Source: Stomorhina lunata
Taxonomy: Eukaryota > Arthropoda > Insecta > Diptera > Rhiniidae
Reading direction: 5' to 3'
NCBI GenBank assembly: GCA_933228675.1
Contig: OW121743.1
Coordinates: 67,189,749 to 67,253,748, forward strand
DNA: 64,000 bases
Part shown: positions 1 to 15,000 of the stretch, in pieces
Layout of the letters: the number at the start of each line of letters is the position of its first letter
How positions within the stretch are numbered: the stretch's first letter is position 1
Notes under the pieces: model-generated
What the model was told of the DNA's origin: nothing
Database searches by the model: none
Seen by the model: only the letters and a program-made list of their open reading frames with translations
Made by a program: the position numbers and the translations under genes

Positions 1-1
1 G

Positions 2-94
2 TGTCTGTGTTATGGCATTTTATTGTTTACGGCTGCCATTTGTATTGTATCGATGCCAACTTTAGGCTCCGTCTTTCCGGTGGATACCAAAGAG
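2..94 (+). CDS. rut: rut exon (partial, 5' end outside window): TM3
   Basis: Frame 2 gives 31 codons that form a hydrophobic helix ([18 protein letters not shown]), then a loop ending in PVDTKE. The exon stops at a consensus donor (GAG|gtaagt), phase 0. It continues to the left of the window, so its true start cannot be seen. Confidence 0.85.
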
Positions 95-3000
95 GTAAGT
101 TTGTTTTTTTTTTTATTTTTTAAAACAAATTTTCTAAATGTGATATTTAAAATTAGGCTATCGAGGTCAAAGGTTTAAGTAATACTTTTTACTTAACCTT
201 TATTTAAAACTTGTGAAATTTTTTATTAAATTTTGTTTTATTATTAATATCTTTTTAAAGGAAGAATCTGAGGTAAAGACCATAACAAATTATAAAAATT
301 AGATGTAGATGGTTTAACTAGAGAATTCATCGCATTCTACAATCAAAATTTCTATCATAATTTTCTATATCAAATTTTTCATTGTCAGGTTTACATTTTT
401 CGTCGTCTTAAAGAAGTAGTAAAAACAAATTGGTCATTACATTTTTTGGTTTCTTGAATAACAAAAATTATTAATTATAAGGAACTTTCTTAAAAAGGAA
501 CTTTCTTAAATTTACACAGTGGGGTCGATCCGAACTTATATCGATCTGATATGTTTACAGTTCTGGAAAATTTTTTATAGAAATTTTTTAATATGAAAAA
601 TTTTCCGCAGAAATTTTTTAATATGAAAAATTTTCCACAAAAATTTTTTAATATAAAAAATTTTCCACAGAAATTTTTTAGTATAAACAATTTTGTTTAG
701 AAATTTTTTAATATGAAAAATTTTGTATAGAAATTTTTTAATATGAACAATTTTATATAGAAATTTCTAAATATTAAATATTTTCTATAGAAATTTTTTC
801 ATATGAAAAATTTTCTATCAAAATTTTTTCTATAGAAATTTTTTCATATGAAAAATTTTCTATGTTCAAAAATTTCTACAGAAAATTTTTCATATTAAAA
901 AATTTCTATAGAGAATTTTCATATTAAAAAATTTTTCATATTTTTCATATGAAAAAATTTCTATTGAAAATTTTTCATATGAAAAAATTTCTATAGAAAA
1001 TTTGAAAAAATTTCTATAGAAAATTTTTCATATGAAAAAATTTCTATAGAAAATTTGAAAAAATTTCTATAAAATTTCTATATTTTTCATATTTTTCATA
1101 TGAAAAATATTTCTATAGAAAATTTTTCATATGAAAAAATTTCTATAGAAAATTTGAAAAAATTTCTATAGAAAATTTTTCATATGAAAAAATTTCTATA
1201 GAAAATTTGAAAAAATTTCTATCGAAAATTTTTCATATGAAAAAATTTCTATAGAAAATTTTCTATGTTTAAAAATTTCTACAGAAAATTTTTCATATTA
1301 AAAAATTTCTATAGAGAATTTTCATATTAAAAAATTTTTTCATATTTTTCATATGAAAAAATTTCTATAGAAAATTTTTCAAATAAAAAAATTTCTATAA
1401 AAAATTTTTCATATGAAAAAATTTCATATCAAAAAATTTCTATAGAATATTTTTCATATGAAAAATTTTCTATAGAAATTTTTTCATATGAAAAATTTTC
1501 TATAGAAATATTTTTCATATGAAAAAATTTTTAATATGAAAATTCTCTATAGAAATTTTTTAATATAAAAAATTGTCTGTAGAAATTTTTGAGCATAAAA
1601 ATTTTTTAATATAAAACATTTTTCTTCAAAAAGAAAATTTTTAAATATTAAAATTTTATGTAGAAACATTTTTATTAAAATTTTTTAATATAAAAAATTT
1701 TCCATTGAAATTTTATAGTTAGAAAAACTTTTTTACTACATACATTTTTCTGTAAAATTTTTCTAATATGAAACATTTTTAATAGAAATTATTTAAATTT
1801 GAAAAACCTTCTATAAAATTTTTAAACTGTAAAATTTTCTATTGAATTTTTTCTTCTGAAAATTTTTCTATAAAAATTTTTAATATAAATAATTATTTAT
1901 AGCAATTTTGTAAGATAAAGAATTTTCTATATAGAATCTAAATATTAAAAACTTTCTATAAAACGCTTCTATGTTTGTTTTTTAATATGAAAATTTTATA
2001 TAGAATTTTATTTCTATGAAAAATTAGAAATTATAAATTTTTTATATAAAACATTTGTTACTAAAATTTTTTAATATGAAAAATTTTCTATAGAATTTTT
2101 TTTTTTTTATTAAAAAAAATGTTTGTTTAAATTTTTTAAAATGAAAAATTTTCTACAGAAATTTTTTAAAATAAAAATTGTCTATAGAAATTTTTGAAAA
2201 TTAAAATTTTTTTATATGAAAAATTTTCTATAGACATTTTTTAATATGAAAAATTTTCAACAGAAATTTTTTGATATAAAAAATTTTCTGTACAAATTTT
2301 TTGATAGAAAAAAATTTCTATGGAAAATTTATCATAGAAACAAATTTCTATAGAAAAATAATATAAAAATCTTTAAATATGAAAATTTTGTAAAAAAATT
2401 TTGTAATGAAATTTTTTAATACGAAATATTTACTATGGAAATTTTTTATTATGAAGAATTTTCTATATAAAAACTCAAAATATTTAATATTTCTATAGAA
2501 AGTTTTTAATGTGAACAATTTTATATTGAAATTTTTTGCTATCAAAAATTTTCTTTCGAAATTTTTTACCTTAAAAAATTTTTTAAACCAATTTTTGTGT
2601 ATGAAAAGTTTTCTGTTGAAAATTTTAGACCTAAACAATTATTGTATTTTAAAAAATTTCTAAAAAAAAATTTTTAAACGAAAATTTTATGTCAAACATT
2701 TTTCTACAGAAAAAATGTATTTTTTTCTGCAAAAAAAAAACAATGTTACAAAAATATTTTCTTAAGAGAAATATTGACATCAAAAAATATTTATATCGAA
2801 AACGTCTTCAAAGAACAAAGATTGATAACAAGAATTTTGCTATTGAAAAAAATTTTCTAATAGAAAAAAATTTTATATCGAAAATTTTTTATGCAAAATT
2901 TTTATAACAAAAATTTTTAATTGGAAAAAATTTTGTTACAAAATGTTATACAAAAAAGTTTTAAATAGAAATTTTTTAAAAAATATTTATATTGAAAACT

Positions 3001-6000
3001 TAATAACGAAATTTTTTTCTATAAAAATAAATTAGAAATTAGAAAAAGAATTGTTTCTATTCAAAATTTACGAAATAATGTTAATTTTTAAGAAGACCAA
3101 CGTACGCGGAATAGTTCCATCAAAGACAATTTTTTCTATATTTAAATTTTTGTTTTTATATTTAAAAATTACTTAAGAAAATTTTCAATATTGCGAAAAA
3201 TTCTATAGATATTTTTCAAAAATTTGTATAAATATTTTTTATATATAAAATTTAAAAAAAAAATTGTTTTAAATGAAAATATTTTTATATAAAATCTTTA
3301 ATACGAAAAATTTGCTATATAAAGCCTTTAATATAAAACATTTTCTTTTTGCTATCAAATGTCTTAATAATTTTCTATAGAATCTTCCAAGGTTTTATTT
3401 ATTTAGGCAGTTGCTTGATACTTCTAGTTTATCTTTCGAATATCATGAGTAAACTTCTATTTCTCAACCAAAACATTTTATTAACTAATTGGATTTATCC
3501 ATCTTTTTCTAAGTTTATAGTTATAACAATGTATATAACTTAGTTTTACATTGTTCTATAATTTAAGCATAAATTTACTCTGAATACTGACACTCAACCA
3601 CAAAACATTTAAAATGTAGTTTAAATTTATTTATTTTGTACATAATCAATAATACAATTTAGTTTATAGTTTTAGCCTTTGCCCATTTTTGCATTTTACT
3701 AATCAAATTTTACATTTTACAGATCATGGCCGAGGGAGTTTGGCAAATAGTATTTGTGGTCTTTTTGGCCTATGCCATGATGCCCCTGCAAATCTGGGAA
3801 GCTGTTTGCTTTGGCATCATCCTGCCAATGGTGCATATTAGTTTATCTGTTTATAAAATATTTACGGACTCATTTCGCTTTATGGAATATAATCAGGTAA
3901 ATATTGTTGTTAAATTTAATTATAGCTGGGATAAACAATTGAATGTAATTATAAATGAAAGTAAAAGCATTTTGTATGGGGTAATAAAAATAGTTGAATT
4001 GAAATGGGTTAATACTCATGTGTTGTTAAGGCATATAAAAATAGCATAGTTTTTGTTGTATGGAATAAATTTTAATTTGATAAAAGTATTATTTTATTAA
4101 ATTACCGACATCACTGATAAACTCAAGTTAAATAAATTATATAAATTGCTCTATTTTTTATTTAGTTTAATATTGCTCTTGTTTGTGGTTGAAGACAAAG
4201 GTCAAAGGTTTAAAAAAGTATTAAATGGATGTATGTTGTGTTTTTTTCCCACTAACACTCATTCATTCCTGCACAAAAAGTTATTTATTCTCGGTGCGTA
4301 TGAGCAATATCGAATTCATGAAGAAAAATAAAATGTTGCTCATACGCACCATATGCTTGGTATGTTTGTATTAAGTCAAGTGTTTGGAAAACAACAAAGA
4401 TCTAGTTCATATTTGCAAAACAATTTTGTATTTAAAGGTTGTTCTAGATTATTTTCCATTTAAATAATCACAAAGTGAATTGAGCTGATGTAGTAAAAGC
4501 TAATTTTATAATTAAATTCTTTATTTTTTCAAATTTGGCAAACAAATTTGATGTTAATTAAGTTGTTTTGCGAGGGTTTTGTAGGTCAAAGAAATATTTA
4601 AGCAATCATTATGAAAGTAAAAGGAAAGTAGAGCAACTATTGAAAGTTATAACCGAAGTTTTGTACGAAAAAAATGTTAAATAAAAAAAATTTAAACCAC
4701 AATTTAAAAATAGTTCTTAAGAAAATTTTGTATATAAATATGTATCTTTATTTTACTCTCTCCCCTTCGTTTTCTTTTAGCTTATTGCCAACATTGTTAT
4801 GTTTATTGGTGTAAATGTGGCCGGTCTTGTGGTCAATATAATGATGGAACGAGCTCAACGTCGTGCTTTTCTCGATACCCGCAATTGTATAGCAGCTCGT
4901 TTAGAGATACAGGATGAGAATGAGAAACTGGAAAGACTTTTGTTGTCGGTACTACCTCAGCATGTTGCCATGCAAATGAAAAATGATATACTCTCACCGG
5001 TGGCGGGACAATTTCATAGGATTTATATACAGAAGCATGAGAATGTTAGGTAAGTTAAAAAATAAATTTAATAAAAAAAAGTTAATAACAAAAACTAACA
5101 ACGAAAAGTTTTCATAAGAAAAATACCAAATGAAAATCTTAAACTTTTTAACAGAGACCGAATATTAATACTTTTAAAATAATATTTTCATATTTTAATC
5201 TATACAAAAACAATCATTGAAGTTTAAAAAATAATAAAAATCCCTAAAGATTTTTAATTGTTCGAAAAATTTTGTATCGTTTTTCAATCCGATGAAAATA
5301 AAAAATAAAAAAATCGTTTGGGATATTTATCAGTTCAAAATAATTTTCATCTTTTTTCATCCGATGAAAAAAAATTTTAATAGAAAATATTCAAATTTTA
5401 TTTCTGTATTTGGTTTCATTCATCATAATGTTCTTGCATAGACTAGGCAACTCCAAAATCCTTGCGCCAGCTGTCTTTGGACCCATCACCCATCGACTTA
5501 GCACTCAGAATGTTTTAAGCATGAAAAGAAACAACATTACTCCAAGGGGTAATCATGCGAGAAATCCCCCTGCTAAGATTACCCCTTGGAGTAATGTTGT
5601 TTCTTTTCATGCTTAAAACATTCTGAGTGCTAAGTCGATGGGTGATGGGTCCAAAGACACAAGCCACGTTTGTATAGCGAGCCGCTCGATTAGCATTTTC
5701 GTACTTTACCAAGTACAATTATCTTAGGCCCTTAGACCATATACGTTGGAATCGCTCTTAGATAACTCCCTTTTATATTAGCCCTGACCTAGAATCCCAC
5801 ACGGGTTGCTTACCGCATCTAAAACTAGGTTGCTCAGGTTTACAGGATGTACCACGAGAAGGTTAGAGTGGGAATTGGATACAGTTCTTACCTGGTAGCT
5901 AGAGACGCCAGGCAATTGCTGCATCCTCCCAGGCCCTATGCTCCACTGGGAATCAAGGATGACAGAAGAAGATTTGTCTTTAGGACGTTTAAATAACAAT

Positions 6001-9000
6001 AAATTCAATTATTGTTGCAAATTTTATGTTGAAATGGTTTTGCGAGTCAAAGAAACCACCAATAGTTCCATTAGGACTATTAGGTTAAACTTCGATGTCC
6101 TAAAAAATTCCAATTATTTGGAAACATATTCATACATTCATTGTTGAAAATTTTAAAATTTCAAAAATATTTTATTTTTTCAAAGTCAAAACAGAAGTTC
6201 AAAAATAAAAGAATCAATAAAATATTTTTCTGTTCGGATATTTATCGTTAAAGATATTTAAAATTTTTATCATGAGGGATATTTATATTTCAAATATAAA
6301 TCCCTCATTTTTATTCATCGATCGAAATGAAAACAAATTTTCATCGGCAATGATATTTATAATTGATTGATTTAAAAAATAAAACAATATTCGGTCTCTG
6401 CTTTTTAAACTAAAATTTTTTCATAAGAAAAGTTTTAAACGTAAAATATTTCCATAAGAAAAATTTTAAATGGAAAATATTTGTATGAAAAAAAAATTAA
6501 CGGAAAATATTTCTATAAGAAAAATTTGGGCAAAAAAAATTAAATCGAAAAATTTTCTATAAGAAAAAATTGATAACAACAATTTTTCTATGAGTAGAAT
6601 TTTACAAAAAAATAAATTAAATAAAAAATCTATAAGAAGAATTTTACGATATAAATTTTTCTATAAAGAAACAAAACTTTTCTATGAGAAAAATTTTAAA
6701 ACCAAAATGTTTCCATAAAAAAAATTTAAACAAAAAATTACATTTTTTTAAGATGAAATTTACAATTAAAATTTTTCTATAACAAACATTTAAAACAAAA
6801 ACTTAAGAAAGATTTCAAAATAAAAAATTTTCTAAAAAAAAGAAAAATTGTAAAACGAAAACTTTAAAAACGTAAACTTTCTGTACGAAAATTTTTAAGC
6901 AAAAAACTTCTTTTAAGAGACAAAAAACTAACAATTTTTCTATTAAAAAATGTTAAGATGAAACTTTCTGTAAGAAAAATTTTAAAACAAAAATTTATAA
7001 GAAAAATTTGAAAACGAAAATTTTTGCCAGAAAAAACTAAAATTTTTTTATAAGAAATATTTTAAAACAAAAATTTTTCTATAAGAAAAATTTTAAAACG
7101 AAAACTTTTCTTATAGAAAAATTTTAAAACGAAAATTATTATATAAGAAAGTTTTTAAAAAGAAAATTTTTCTATAAGATAAATTTTTTAAAACATAAAG
7201 TTTTCTATAAGAAAAATTTTGAAATTATTAATTTTTCTATAAAAAAATTTTAAACGAAAATTTTTCTTTAAGAAAAATTTTTAAAACATAAAGTTTTCTA
7301 TAAGAAAAATTTGAAAACGAAAATTTTTTTTATAAAAAATTTTAAAACGAACATTTTTTTACAAGAAAAATTTTAAAACGAAAATTTTAAATTTTCTGGA
7401 AGGAAAATTTTATAACTAAAATTTTTCTACAAGAAAAATTTTTTAAAGAAAAATTTTATAAAGAAAATTTATCTGGAGAAAAAATTTTCTATAGAAAATT
7501 TTTCTATAGAAAAAATTGTAAATAAAAAATTTTTCTATAGAAAAAATTTTATATAGAAAATTTTTCTATAGAAAAAATTTTATATAGAAAATTTTTCTAT
7601 AGTAAAAAATTTAATGTAAAATTTTTTTTTTTGTTTTTAAATTTGATATAGAAAATTTTTCCAAAAAATATATTTTATATAGAAAATTTTTTTATAGAAA
7701 AAAATTTATATAGATAAAATTTTATATACAGAATTATTCTGTAGGAAAAATTTTTTATAAAAGATGTTTCTATAGAAAAAAATTTGTATAGAAAATTTTT
7801 CTTTAGAAAAAATTTTATATAGAAATTTTTCTTTAAAAAAAAATTTATATAGAAAATGAAATTTTAAATAGAAAATTTTTCTTTAGAAAAAATAGAAAAA
7901 AATTTTCATAAAAACTATTTTTAGAGAAAAAGTGTTATATAAATAAAATTTTATGTAGAAAATTTTTCTAAAAAATTTTTGTTAGAAAAAATAATTTTGT
8001 ATAAAAAATGTTTCTATAGAAAAAATTTTATAGAGAACATTTTATATAGAAAATTTTTCAATAGAAAAAATTTTATATAGAAATTTTTTCTATAGAAAAA
8101 TTTTTTATAGAAAATTTTTCTATAGAAAACTTTTCTTTTGAAAAATTTTCTATGGAAAAAAAATTATATCGAAAAAAAAAATTATGTAGAAAAAATTTTC
8201 TATAAAAAGATTTTATAGAAAAAAAATGTATATAGAAAAAATTTTATATAAAAAATTTTTCTATAGAAAAAATTTTATATAGAAAAAAATTTGTATAGAA
8301 AATTTTTCTTTAGAATTTTATATATAAAATTTTTCTATAGAAAAAATTTTATATAAAAAATTTTTCTATAGAAAAAATTTTATATAAAAAATTTTTCTAT
8401 AGAAAAAATTTTGTATAGAAAATTTTTCTATAGAAAAATTTTATATAGAAAATTTTACGCTAGAAAACATTTTCTATTGAAAATTTTTCTCTCCAAAAAA
8501 TTTTCTATTGAAAATTTTTCTTTAGAAAAAATTTTCTATTGAAAATTTTTCTATAGAAAAAATTTTATATAGAAAATTTATTTATAGAAAACATTTTATA
8601 TAGAAAATTTTTCTTTAAAAAAATTTTATATGAAAATTTTTTAATAGAAAAATTTTTATAGAAATTTTTTCTATAAAAAAATTTTATATAGAAAATTTTT
8701 CTAAGAGAAAATTTTATGTAGTTACTTTTTCTATAGAAAAAATTTTATATGGAAAATTTTTCTGTAGAAAAAATTTTTTATAGAAAATTTTTTTCTATAC
8801 AAAAAATTTGTTTATAAAGAAAATTGTATATTGAAAATTTTTCTACAAAAAAAAATTTTATGTAGAAAATTTTTTTATAGAAAGAATTTTATATAGAAAA
8901 TTTTTCTACAGAAAAATTGTATTCATATAAACAAAAATTTTTATGGAAAAATTTTCTATAGAAAAAATTTTATATAGAAAATTTTTCTATAGAAGTCTTT

Positions 9001-12000
9001 TCTATAGAAAAAATTTTATGTAGAACATTTTTCTATAAAAAAATTTTATATAGAATTTTTTTCTATAAAAAAAAATTATATAGAAATTTTTTCTATAGAA
9101 AAAATTTTATATAGAATTTTTTTCTATAAAAAAAAAATTATATAGAAATTTTTCTATAGAAAAAATTTTATATAGAAAATTTTTGCATAGAAAAAATTTT
9201 AGGTAGAAAATTTTTATATAAAAATTTTATTTAGAAAATTTTGCTATAGAATTTATATAGAAATTTATATATTTTCTAAATAAAATGTTTTTCTTAAAAA
9301 TTTGTAAACGAGTATTTATGTATTTGTTTGCTCCCCTTTAATCATTTTAAATCTTTTAATTAATTTTCTTTCTTAAGAATAAAATTCTTGACATCTGTTT
9401 TGTCTTCTTTTATGTATAAGAATTTGTTCTTCTTAAAACCACATAATTTGTAAATGCATTTGAAATTGTGTTGATTGATGAATTCAGTTGATTTAAGTGA
9501 AATGTTTGTTTAAATGTCATAAATAATTCTGTTCTGTTTTAGCTTAAAAGTAAGTTTTTGCCAAAACAAAAAAATACAAAAATTTACACAGAAAACACAA
9601 AATCATTAAATAAGCCAAAAAATTTTAAATTAAATAAACTCAATAATAAATATTCAGTTTTATTTCATTTAAAAAAAATTCATTTGTAGCCATTGCATTT
9701 ACAATATATTTTTGTCGAATGTCGGATGCACGTATGTCCATTCCAAATCGAATTTTCTGCATATGAATGACCAAAGCATCGCCCCTGCAATGCAATTTGT
9801 AAGAAAGATAAACCTTAAATTTAGTTGTTCTTCATTCCAAATGCATTGACGTCATTTTGTGAACCAAATTGTATGTATCCAAATTTATAGTATAGTGGAA
9901 CAAAATGGTCTTTTGGATTTGGTTTTGTTGGTTTATTCTACATTTACGTTTGACATACCCTACTTGAAGATGGGCTATGTTGGTTCTTATATGTTGTTTG
10001 TGAATGATGTGATATTTACATATGTTTATATATCTGCAGATCGACTAAGAATTATTTTTTAATTCTAAATAAAACTAAATTGAGTTTTGAATCCTTTAAT
10101 GCCATTTTTATACCCTTTATCACCATTGGTGGCAAGGGTATTATAAGTTTGTGCTGATGTATGTAACGCATAGAAATATTTGTCTTTGACCCACCTTTAA
10201 GTATATCAATAGGCTTAGAATCTGAGTCGATTTAGCGATGTCCGTCCGTCCGTCTGGCTGGCTGGACCCCCATGTAAACCTTGTAATCAAACTACAGGTC
10301 GCAATTCTAAAGGTAATTTGATGAAATTTGGCACTGATCATTTTTTTGATAATGGGACCATAACTATTGAAATTGGTCAAAATCGGTCCATTATTTATGG
10401 TACCTCCCATAGGTCCCACTTCCCGGAATTGATATATTGGCCACAAATATCAATATTTGTTCATGAAATTTAAAACAAATACTGCTTATGTAAACTAAAA
10501 TCACTGTACCAAATTTCGTTTAAATCGATCCACATTTGACCATAGCTCCCATACAAACTCTTCTTTAAAACTGCCTAAATGAGACAAAAAAATCACTAAA
10601 ACGCTCGTAAATCTAAAGATAATGAACATTTTGTGTTTATTTTTTGCACACATAATTTTCGTAACTGTAATCAATTTGCCAAATTTTGAGATAATCGGTC
10701 CACATTTGACCCTAGCTCTCATAAAAGTCCAAATGACGGAAACAGCTTAAATATATATGTTTTAAGAAAATGTTTGTATGATGGCAAAATTTAGCAAATA
10801 TTTGTCTTTATACAGGAAAAATAACACCTTTGACCTTAGTGGTGAAGGGTATCGTATGGTCGGGCTAGACCGACTATAGCGCTTTCTTACTTGTTATATC
10901 TGTAAATATTCTTTCTGGCTTATCTTATTGTTGGGCTCGTTAGATGGCGTTTATAAAGATATATTATTTTATACTTATTTACCCTACAAAACATGTATTA
11001 GATAGAGTCTTTTCTAGGTTTGTCTGGTTCTGTTATTATATAAATTATAAAGAATTTGATTTTCTTTTTTTTCAGTATTCTTTTTGCTGATATTGTTGGC
11101 TTTACCGTGTTGTCCTCTCAGTGTAGCGCCCAGGAATTAGTAAGACTGTTAAATGAACTGTTTGGTAGATTTGATCAATTAGCTCATGTAAGTATTAGAA
11201 ACAAATTGTTCAAACAAATATTTTAATGTACCTCTTTTATCAAATGTTTATCCTAAGTGTATTCCACTTTAATCCCAGAGTTAAATATTGTACAATTAAA
11301 TATTTTTGTATTAAAAAAAAATTTTGAATAAAACCACATCTTTTTAATAAATTATTTATTGCAATAATCTAAAATTTCTAAACACTGGGAATTTAGTGCT
11401 ATACACTTGCTGTGAACATTTAAGAAATTTCAGAATTTTTACATACAAATTTTTAATCATTCCCTTTAATCATTCTCTTCACCCTAGGACAACCATTGTT
11501 TACGTATTAAAATCTTAGGTGATTGCTATTATTGTGTATCTGGCCTGCCCGAACCACGTAAAGATCATGCCAAATGTACAGTTGAAATGGGATTGGATAT
11601 GATTGATGCAATAGCGTAAGTACAAAAATAATACATCACAAAAAAATAGTTTTTTACTGCAGCACAAACTTTTAAAAGAAAACGTACTTTATTTTTACTT
11701 CCGAAATTCGTATTTGATATGATACACATATTGATATATTTTTGTACCCTACACCATTATAGGTGGGAAGGATGTAAGACCCACCTGTTGGTATACCAGT
11801 TGACTTAAAATCACAATGTCTATCCGGCTGTTTTATACACAAAATAATTTTTTTTTTGGTCAAATATGATCTTTACATGTACTTTTTGGTCAAAATTGTA
11901 TCATCATTTCGGGTACCTAACATAGGGCTGCCATTCCGGAATAATATTTTTGGCTCTTTACCGCCACAAAATTTATTTGTATTTAAATAAAAAAATTCAA

Positions 12001-15000
12001 AAAATAACAAAATTGGTTTCTCCGCAAACATTTGTTGGCCTTTTATCAATAAATTGATCTGTTACATTAATAAATAAATGTAACAGGTTTGGGATCAAAT
12101 GCAAATACTCTTCTTTTTGAAAAATTCAAAAAAAATTTTTTGGAATCAGCCATATTTGACCATACATCATCCACTTTCGATTAAAAGTTGTTTAAATATC
12201 CAGAAAATCACAAAAACGCTTATATATCTGAACCTTTCTTTGTATATCTTTCACTGCTATATAATGATTCCGAAAACTTTGGTCCCAAAAATAAAGCTTT
12301 ATAATTTGAATGGTTTTTAAAAATGCGTATAATATATTACTCTTTTATCTCCGAATTTTATCTTATTTGGATTCTATAGGCTCCCAAAGTTGGTCGTCTC
12401 GGGTATTTTTGTAAAAAATTGGAAGTATTTACTACTCAATAAATTCTGAATGCGTTGTCAGATTTTAATGAACTTGACTTCGTTGGAAAGGATTTTAATT
12501 CGAAATTAGGATATTCAAGGATAAAGGACATTTTTCATGGTAAAGATTTTAAAAAACCGTAATTTAATAATCTAAAAGAAGAACTAAAATCCTTTCGAAC
12601 GACGTTAAATTTATTAAAATCAATGCACTCAGAAGTGATTGAATCGTAAACATTGCCAAAGCTAATTTTAACGCCATATATACTTAAAAATACTCTATAC
12701 GCAAATTGAGCTTTTTTCTGCGACAACTTAAGCTCAATTCGAGACTTATTAAATTTGACTTTAAAACATCGGTACATGAATTTCGATTGGATATCCATAG
12801 GTGGTTTAAATATGAAAGGAATGCAGATCTACAGAGATCTGCGTTAAAAAACCCGAGGCATTTAAATTATAGTAGGTCTTTCATGGGAGCTATGGTCTCA
12901 ATCTAAATTTTAATTTTAAATGCGATTCCACATACATCCTATAAATATTTAAGAAATCAGGTGGAGTGCAGTATTTTATTTATCGGTTTTGACGGTTTTG
13001 ACGGTTTGACCGATTCAAAATCATTTTAGAATAGAGATCCAATAATAAGAAGTCAGTCCTAATTTTTTCTATAGAAAAATTTTCTATATAAAATTTTTTC
13101 TATAGAAAAATTTTCTATATAAAATTTTTTCTACAGAAAAATTTTCTATATAAGATTTTTTCTATAGAAAAATTTTCTATATAAAATTTTTTCTATAGAA
13201 AAATTTTCTATATAAAATTTTTTCTATAGAAAAATTTTCTATATAAAATTTTTTCTATAGAAAAATTTTCTATATAAAATTTTTTCTATAGAAAAATTTT
13301 CTATATAAAATTTTTTTCTATATAAAAATTTTCTATATAAAATTTTTTCTATAGAAAAATTTTCTCTATATAGTTTTTTTATAGAAAAGTTTTCTATATA
13401 TGGAATGCAGTATTTTATTTTTCAATTTTGACAGTTTGACCGAATAAAAATCATTTTGGAATAGAGATCTAATAATAAGAAGTCAGTCCTATAGGTGGTA
13501 CCGGAACAGAGGACCCTTTTCGACACAACTTTAACGATAGTCCACTACTGAACCCGTAAATACATTTGCACTAATACAAGAAGAGGTAAAAAATCCCTTA
13601 TAGAACGTTCTGAAGCTCAGTTGAGGTCTTTACATCCGAAACAATTAAACAAATTCAAGATACGGTTTAAGCCGATTGAAGATTAAAAGTGGGAGTGATT
13701 GTGGACACCAGAGGTATCCTCGAGGCTCAATGGTTGTTGTTATTGGTTAAAATCCTAAGATTTTCATCATTCCGGTACGAAGAACTTTATTAAAAGGTAC
13801 AAGGCCAATACACGCGGCATGAGGTTGCGTGCTTTCGTAGTATTGCCAGTGCATAAAATGTGCGTTTGCTTACAAAAATATTCATATAAAAAATATCTGA
13901 GTAGGATGAAATTAAATCTGGCAGCACTGAAAAAAATCTGCCGCGCAGAAAAGTAGAACTGTTCTATTTTTTTCCATTGCCGCTTCAAATTTGACAAATC
14001 AAAAAACAGCTGATTGCCGCCCGCTGCCGCGTGCATTGGCCTCCTACCTTAATAGCTTTAATTTTAAATGAACACTTGGGTATGAGAAAGCTTTATACAA
14101 AATGGTTGATTCATTTGCTCATAACCTCATAACATATAGAAAGAAAATTGAGTTTGTCGGTGTTTACAGGGTTTTATAGCCAATAAAGTAATAGCGACCG
14201 TTTTTTGAATGAGCAGTAGAACGGTTTGCCTTCCATACAAAAAAAAAAGGTTGTGTCAGTCACCCCCTAGCATTAAAGATAATGTTAAAACAAGTCTAAT
14301 ATTTTTTTTACCACGCCTACAAGAATCGCCTTTTTAGCATTTTGTTCATTATGTCGTCATTTTAAGTCCGATCAAAACATTTGATCGGAGCCGGTGTTCG
14401 CGGCTCTGTAAGTTCTACATTTTTCTCTTTGATATTTTTTTACTACCAGGTCAATTTATAGTTATAACTTTTAAAAACTAGATTTGTACTCGATTTGATT
14501 AGGGTGGGGCACGAATCGAATTTTAAAAAATTATGACTAGAAATTGACGTGGTAGTAAAAAACTAGCAAAGAGAGAAATGTATCCCTTACAGAGCCTTAA
14601 ACACCGATATATAAAGTGTTATGATCGGACTAAAGATGGCGACACAGTTAACAAAATACAAAAAGGGCGATATTTGTTAGCGTGATAAAAACATAAAAAA
14701 ATTTTCGAACCTCTTTAATGTACAGGGTATACTCCAAAGGAGAATCTATCAAAATGTAATGCAGTGTTATTTTCCAGCTGAGGTATGCCTAGTCTGTCCA
14801 GGTTCATCAAAGGTCTGCTTCCTTTAATATATTTTGCTTCCACAGGGCAGCTTGGTATCTTCGTGAGTCGTTGGGCAAAAGCTTAGCATAGCTTAGCATA
14901 TTATTTATGGATAAAATAATAAGAAACTTCTATGTTTGTACAATACGAGTTTTGATCTTACGATCCGCACTACACAATGGTATATTTACCGAATTCTTTT

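Noticed and set aside
490..690. 66-codon minus-strand ORF with repeated [10 protein letters not shown]
   Set aside because: It is the translation of the 30-bp minisatellite, which is a multiple of three; no gene features.
2348..2907. Open frames on both strands (2348-2638 minus, 2689-2907 plus)
   Set aside because: They lie in degenerate AT repeat and are rich only in Phe/Lys/Asn/Ile.
5410..5718. Two ORFs with the same peptide on opposite strands
   Set aside because: The identity is produced by the perfect inverted repeat; neither has other support.
10141..10722. Minus-strand ORFs of 101 and 73 codons
   Set aside because: They fall in the dispersed repeat family A and have disrupted counterparts in the other copies.
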